Below, piece by piece: positions 62,601 to 64,000 of a stretch of DNA of 64,000 nt. Under the pieces are notes generated by a model. It was not told the DNA's origin. It saw only the letters and a program-made list of their open reading frames with translations, and searched no databases. Origin of the DNA: Burkholderiales bacterium (GTDB lineage Bacteria > Pseudomonadota > Gammaproteobacteria > Burkholderiales > Burkholderiaceae_C); assembly GCA_028868825.1 (NCBI GenBank), contig JAGWTU010000019.1, forward strand, positions 1-64,000, given 5' to 3'. Made by a program: the position numbers and the translations under genes. Positions within the stretch are counted from its first letter, which is position 1. Each line of letters opens with the position of its first letter.

Positions 62601-64000
62601 TCAGACGCGATGCCAGTCGAAGGCGGCCTTGTCGCCTTTTCCATAGACTTTCAATGCACCCTTTTCGCCGACCGCGTTGGGGCGCTGGAAGATCCAGTTC
62701 TGCCAGGCGGTGAGGCGGCCGAAGACGCGCGTGACCATGTTCTCGGGGCCGTTGAAGCGCAGGTTTGCCTCCATGCCGGTGAGCGCGTCGGGGCTCATCG
62801 CGACGCGTTCCTCGACGGCGATGCGCACCTCGTCGGCCCAGTCGATGTCGTCGGGGTTGCTCGTCACGAGGCCCAGTGCCAGCGCCGCGTCGGCGTCCAG
62901 CGGCTCGCCGATCTTCGCGCGCAGGGCGGCCAGCGGAAGCGCCTCGTCGTAATAGCGGCGCTGCAGACGGCTCTGGCCGGTGGCCATCGGATAGAGACCG
63001 AAATTCACGTCGCCGACAGTGAGCTTGGGGCTGCGCGCCGCATCGTCGGGCAGCATCAGTTGGTAGCTGCGGTCGCAGACCAGGGCGAGCTCGAGGAAGC
63101 TGCCGGCAAAGCAGGAGCCCGGCTCGATGAGCGCGAACAGGCTGCGCGAGCTGACGTCGAAGCGGCTCAGCGTGCGGCGCAGCATGCCGGTCGTCTCGCG
63201 CACCAGCCAATGGTCCTTGTGCGCGAGCAGCGTCGCGTCCATCGCCAGCACGGCGGCGGCGTCGCCCGCGGTCTTGATCAGCCAGGTGCCGATCTCGAGC
63301 TCGTTCGTGCGCATCGACAGGATCGCGTCGTCGAGTTCGCGCGCCAGCGCCAGCGGATACCAGGCGGCGCCGGCCGCCTCGATGTCGGCGACAGTGGTCG
63401 GCAGCGCCGCAGAAGGGCCGCGCACGGTCCAGGTCGCGGTGCGGCGGGCGCGGTCGATCTCGACCGAGACGTTGGGGTAATGCAGTCCGTCGGCCTCGAT
63501 GCGCCGCGAGATCGGCGTCAGCGCGACGCCGCGCGCGCTGCTCGGGCGGTCGCTTTGCGCGGCGAGTTCGAGCGCGCGCTCCTGCACCTTGGCGGCGAAG
63601 ACCGCCGGCTTGGCGATGGCGTCGACGAGGCGCCAGTCCTTGGCCTTCTGGCCGCGCACACCCTCGGTCGTCGTGCAGAAGATGTCGGCGAGGTCGTGGC
63701 GCACATGGCGCTTGTCGGTGACGCGGGTCAGGCCGCCGGTGCCCGGCAGCACGCCCAGCAGCGGCACCTCGGGCAGGCTGACGGCGCTGCTGCGGTCGTC
63801 GACGAGGATGATCTCGTCGCAGGCCAGTGCCAGCTCGTAGCCGCCACCGGCGCAGGCGCCGTTGACGGCGGCGAGGAACTTCAGCCCGCTGTGCGCCGAC
63901 GAGTCCTCGAGGCCGTTGCGCGTCTCGTTCGTGAACTTGCAGAAGTTCACCTTCCAGGCATGGCTGCTGACGCCGAGCATGAAGATGTTGGCGCCCGAGC
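62601..64000 (-). CDS. boxC: 2,3-epoxybenzoyl-CoA dihydrolase BoxC (5' part outside window)
   Basis: BoxC opens the epoxide ring non-oxidatively to an aldehyde-CoA and formate. About 466 residues are in view of a usual 550 or so. The crotonase-type core shows NIFMLGVSSHAWKVNFCKFT, AAVNGACAGGGYELALACDE with the oxyanion-hole glycines, and LPEVPLLGVLPGTGGLTRV. The frame is open at the window edge, where translation continues upstream of MLGVSS with SGANIF. It is the first visible gene of a boxC-boxB-boxA run on the minus strand. Confidence 0.94.
   Translation of the reverse strand, partial: SGANIFMLGVSSHAWKVNFCKFTNETRNGLEDSSAHSGLKFLAAVNGACAGGGYELALACDEIILVDDRSSAVSLPEVPLLGVLPGTGGLTRVTDKRHVRHDLADIFCTTTEGVRGQKAKDWRLVDAIAKPAVFAAKVQERALELAAQSDRPSSARGVALTPISRRIEADGLHYPNVSVEIDRARRTATWTVRGPSAALPTTVADIEAAGAAWYPLALARELDDAILSMRTNELEIGTWLIKTAGDAAAVLAMDATLLAHKDHWLVRETTGMLRRTLSRFDVSSRSLFALIEPGSCFAGSFLELALVCDRSYQLMLPDDAARSPKLTVGDVNFGLYPMATGQSRLQRRYYDEALPLAALRAKIGEPLDADAALALGLVTSNPDDIDWADEVRIAVEERVAMSPDALTGMEANLRFNGPENMVTRVFGRLTAWQNWIFQRPNAVGEKGALKVYGKGDKAAFDWHRV

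Overview
The window looks like a chromosome segment of a high-GC betaproteobacterium, most likely Burkholderiales of the Rubrivivax/Leptothrix type. This is inferred from the gene repertoire: boxABC benzoyl-CoA pathway, SorAB sulfite dehydrogenase, slpA-ispH-serS, fimT-pilVWXY1E minor pilins, DUF3717/DUF1289, and a PEP-CTERM esterase. No search was run.

About 1-24.5 kb is an accessory island, visibly less GC-rich than the rest. It opens with the end of what looks like a multi-recombinase mobilisation operon: a large tyrosine recombinase plus a small HTH/coiled-coil protein, resembling GinC/GinD of GInt islands. A defence block on one strand follows: hsdM-hsdS, then a McrBC pair translationally coupled to hsdS, then hsdR. 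Next comes a 2043-residue protein with a PD-(D/E)XK-like N-terminus, a STAND-type NTPase and a long helical-repeat-like C-terminus (Avs-like). Two small QxK nuclease-like (DUF4365-type) proteins follow, then an 826-residue protein with a trypsin-like protease between two nucleoside-phosphorylase domains. An XRE regulator with a perfect palindrome upstream and one orphan gene close the island. A cluster of short repeats at about 24.45-24.52 kb marks the return to core DNA. The 13-23 kb module is the best candidate for an undescribed defence system.

About 24.5-44.7 kb is core genome. It holds radC and an Smr protein, a redox/sulfur group (diheme cytochrome c, haem-bearing outer-membrane barrel, binding-protein/rhodanese fusion, sorAB), slpA-ispH-serS and tRNA-Ser(CGA). 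Several small orphan genes follow the tRNA, including a CZB zinc-binding protein and a single-domain response regulator. Two Spy-like/response regulator/histidine kinase modules then face each other in mirror orientation around a DUF3717-DUF1289 gene.

About 44.7-64 kb carries four systems. First is the minor pilin operon fimT-pilV-pilW-pilX-pilY1-pilE, whose PilY1 has a lectin-like N-terminus. Second is a lactate locus (GntR regulator, D-lactate dehydrogenase-type flavoprotein, lactate permease) with a sigma70 promoter and two perfect GntR-type operators. Third is a membrane protein with a ClpP-like fold and a PEP-CTERM GDSL esterase. Last is the boxA-boxB-boxC cluster for aerobic benzoyl-CoA degradation, with boxC cut by the window edge.
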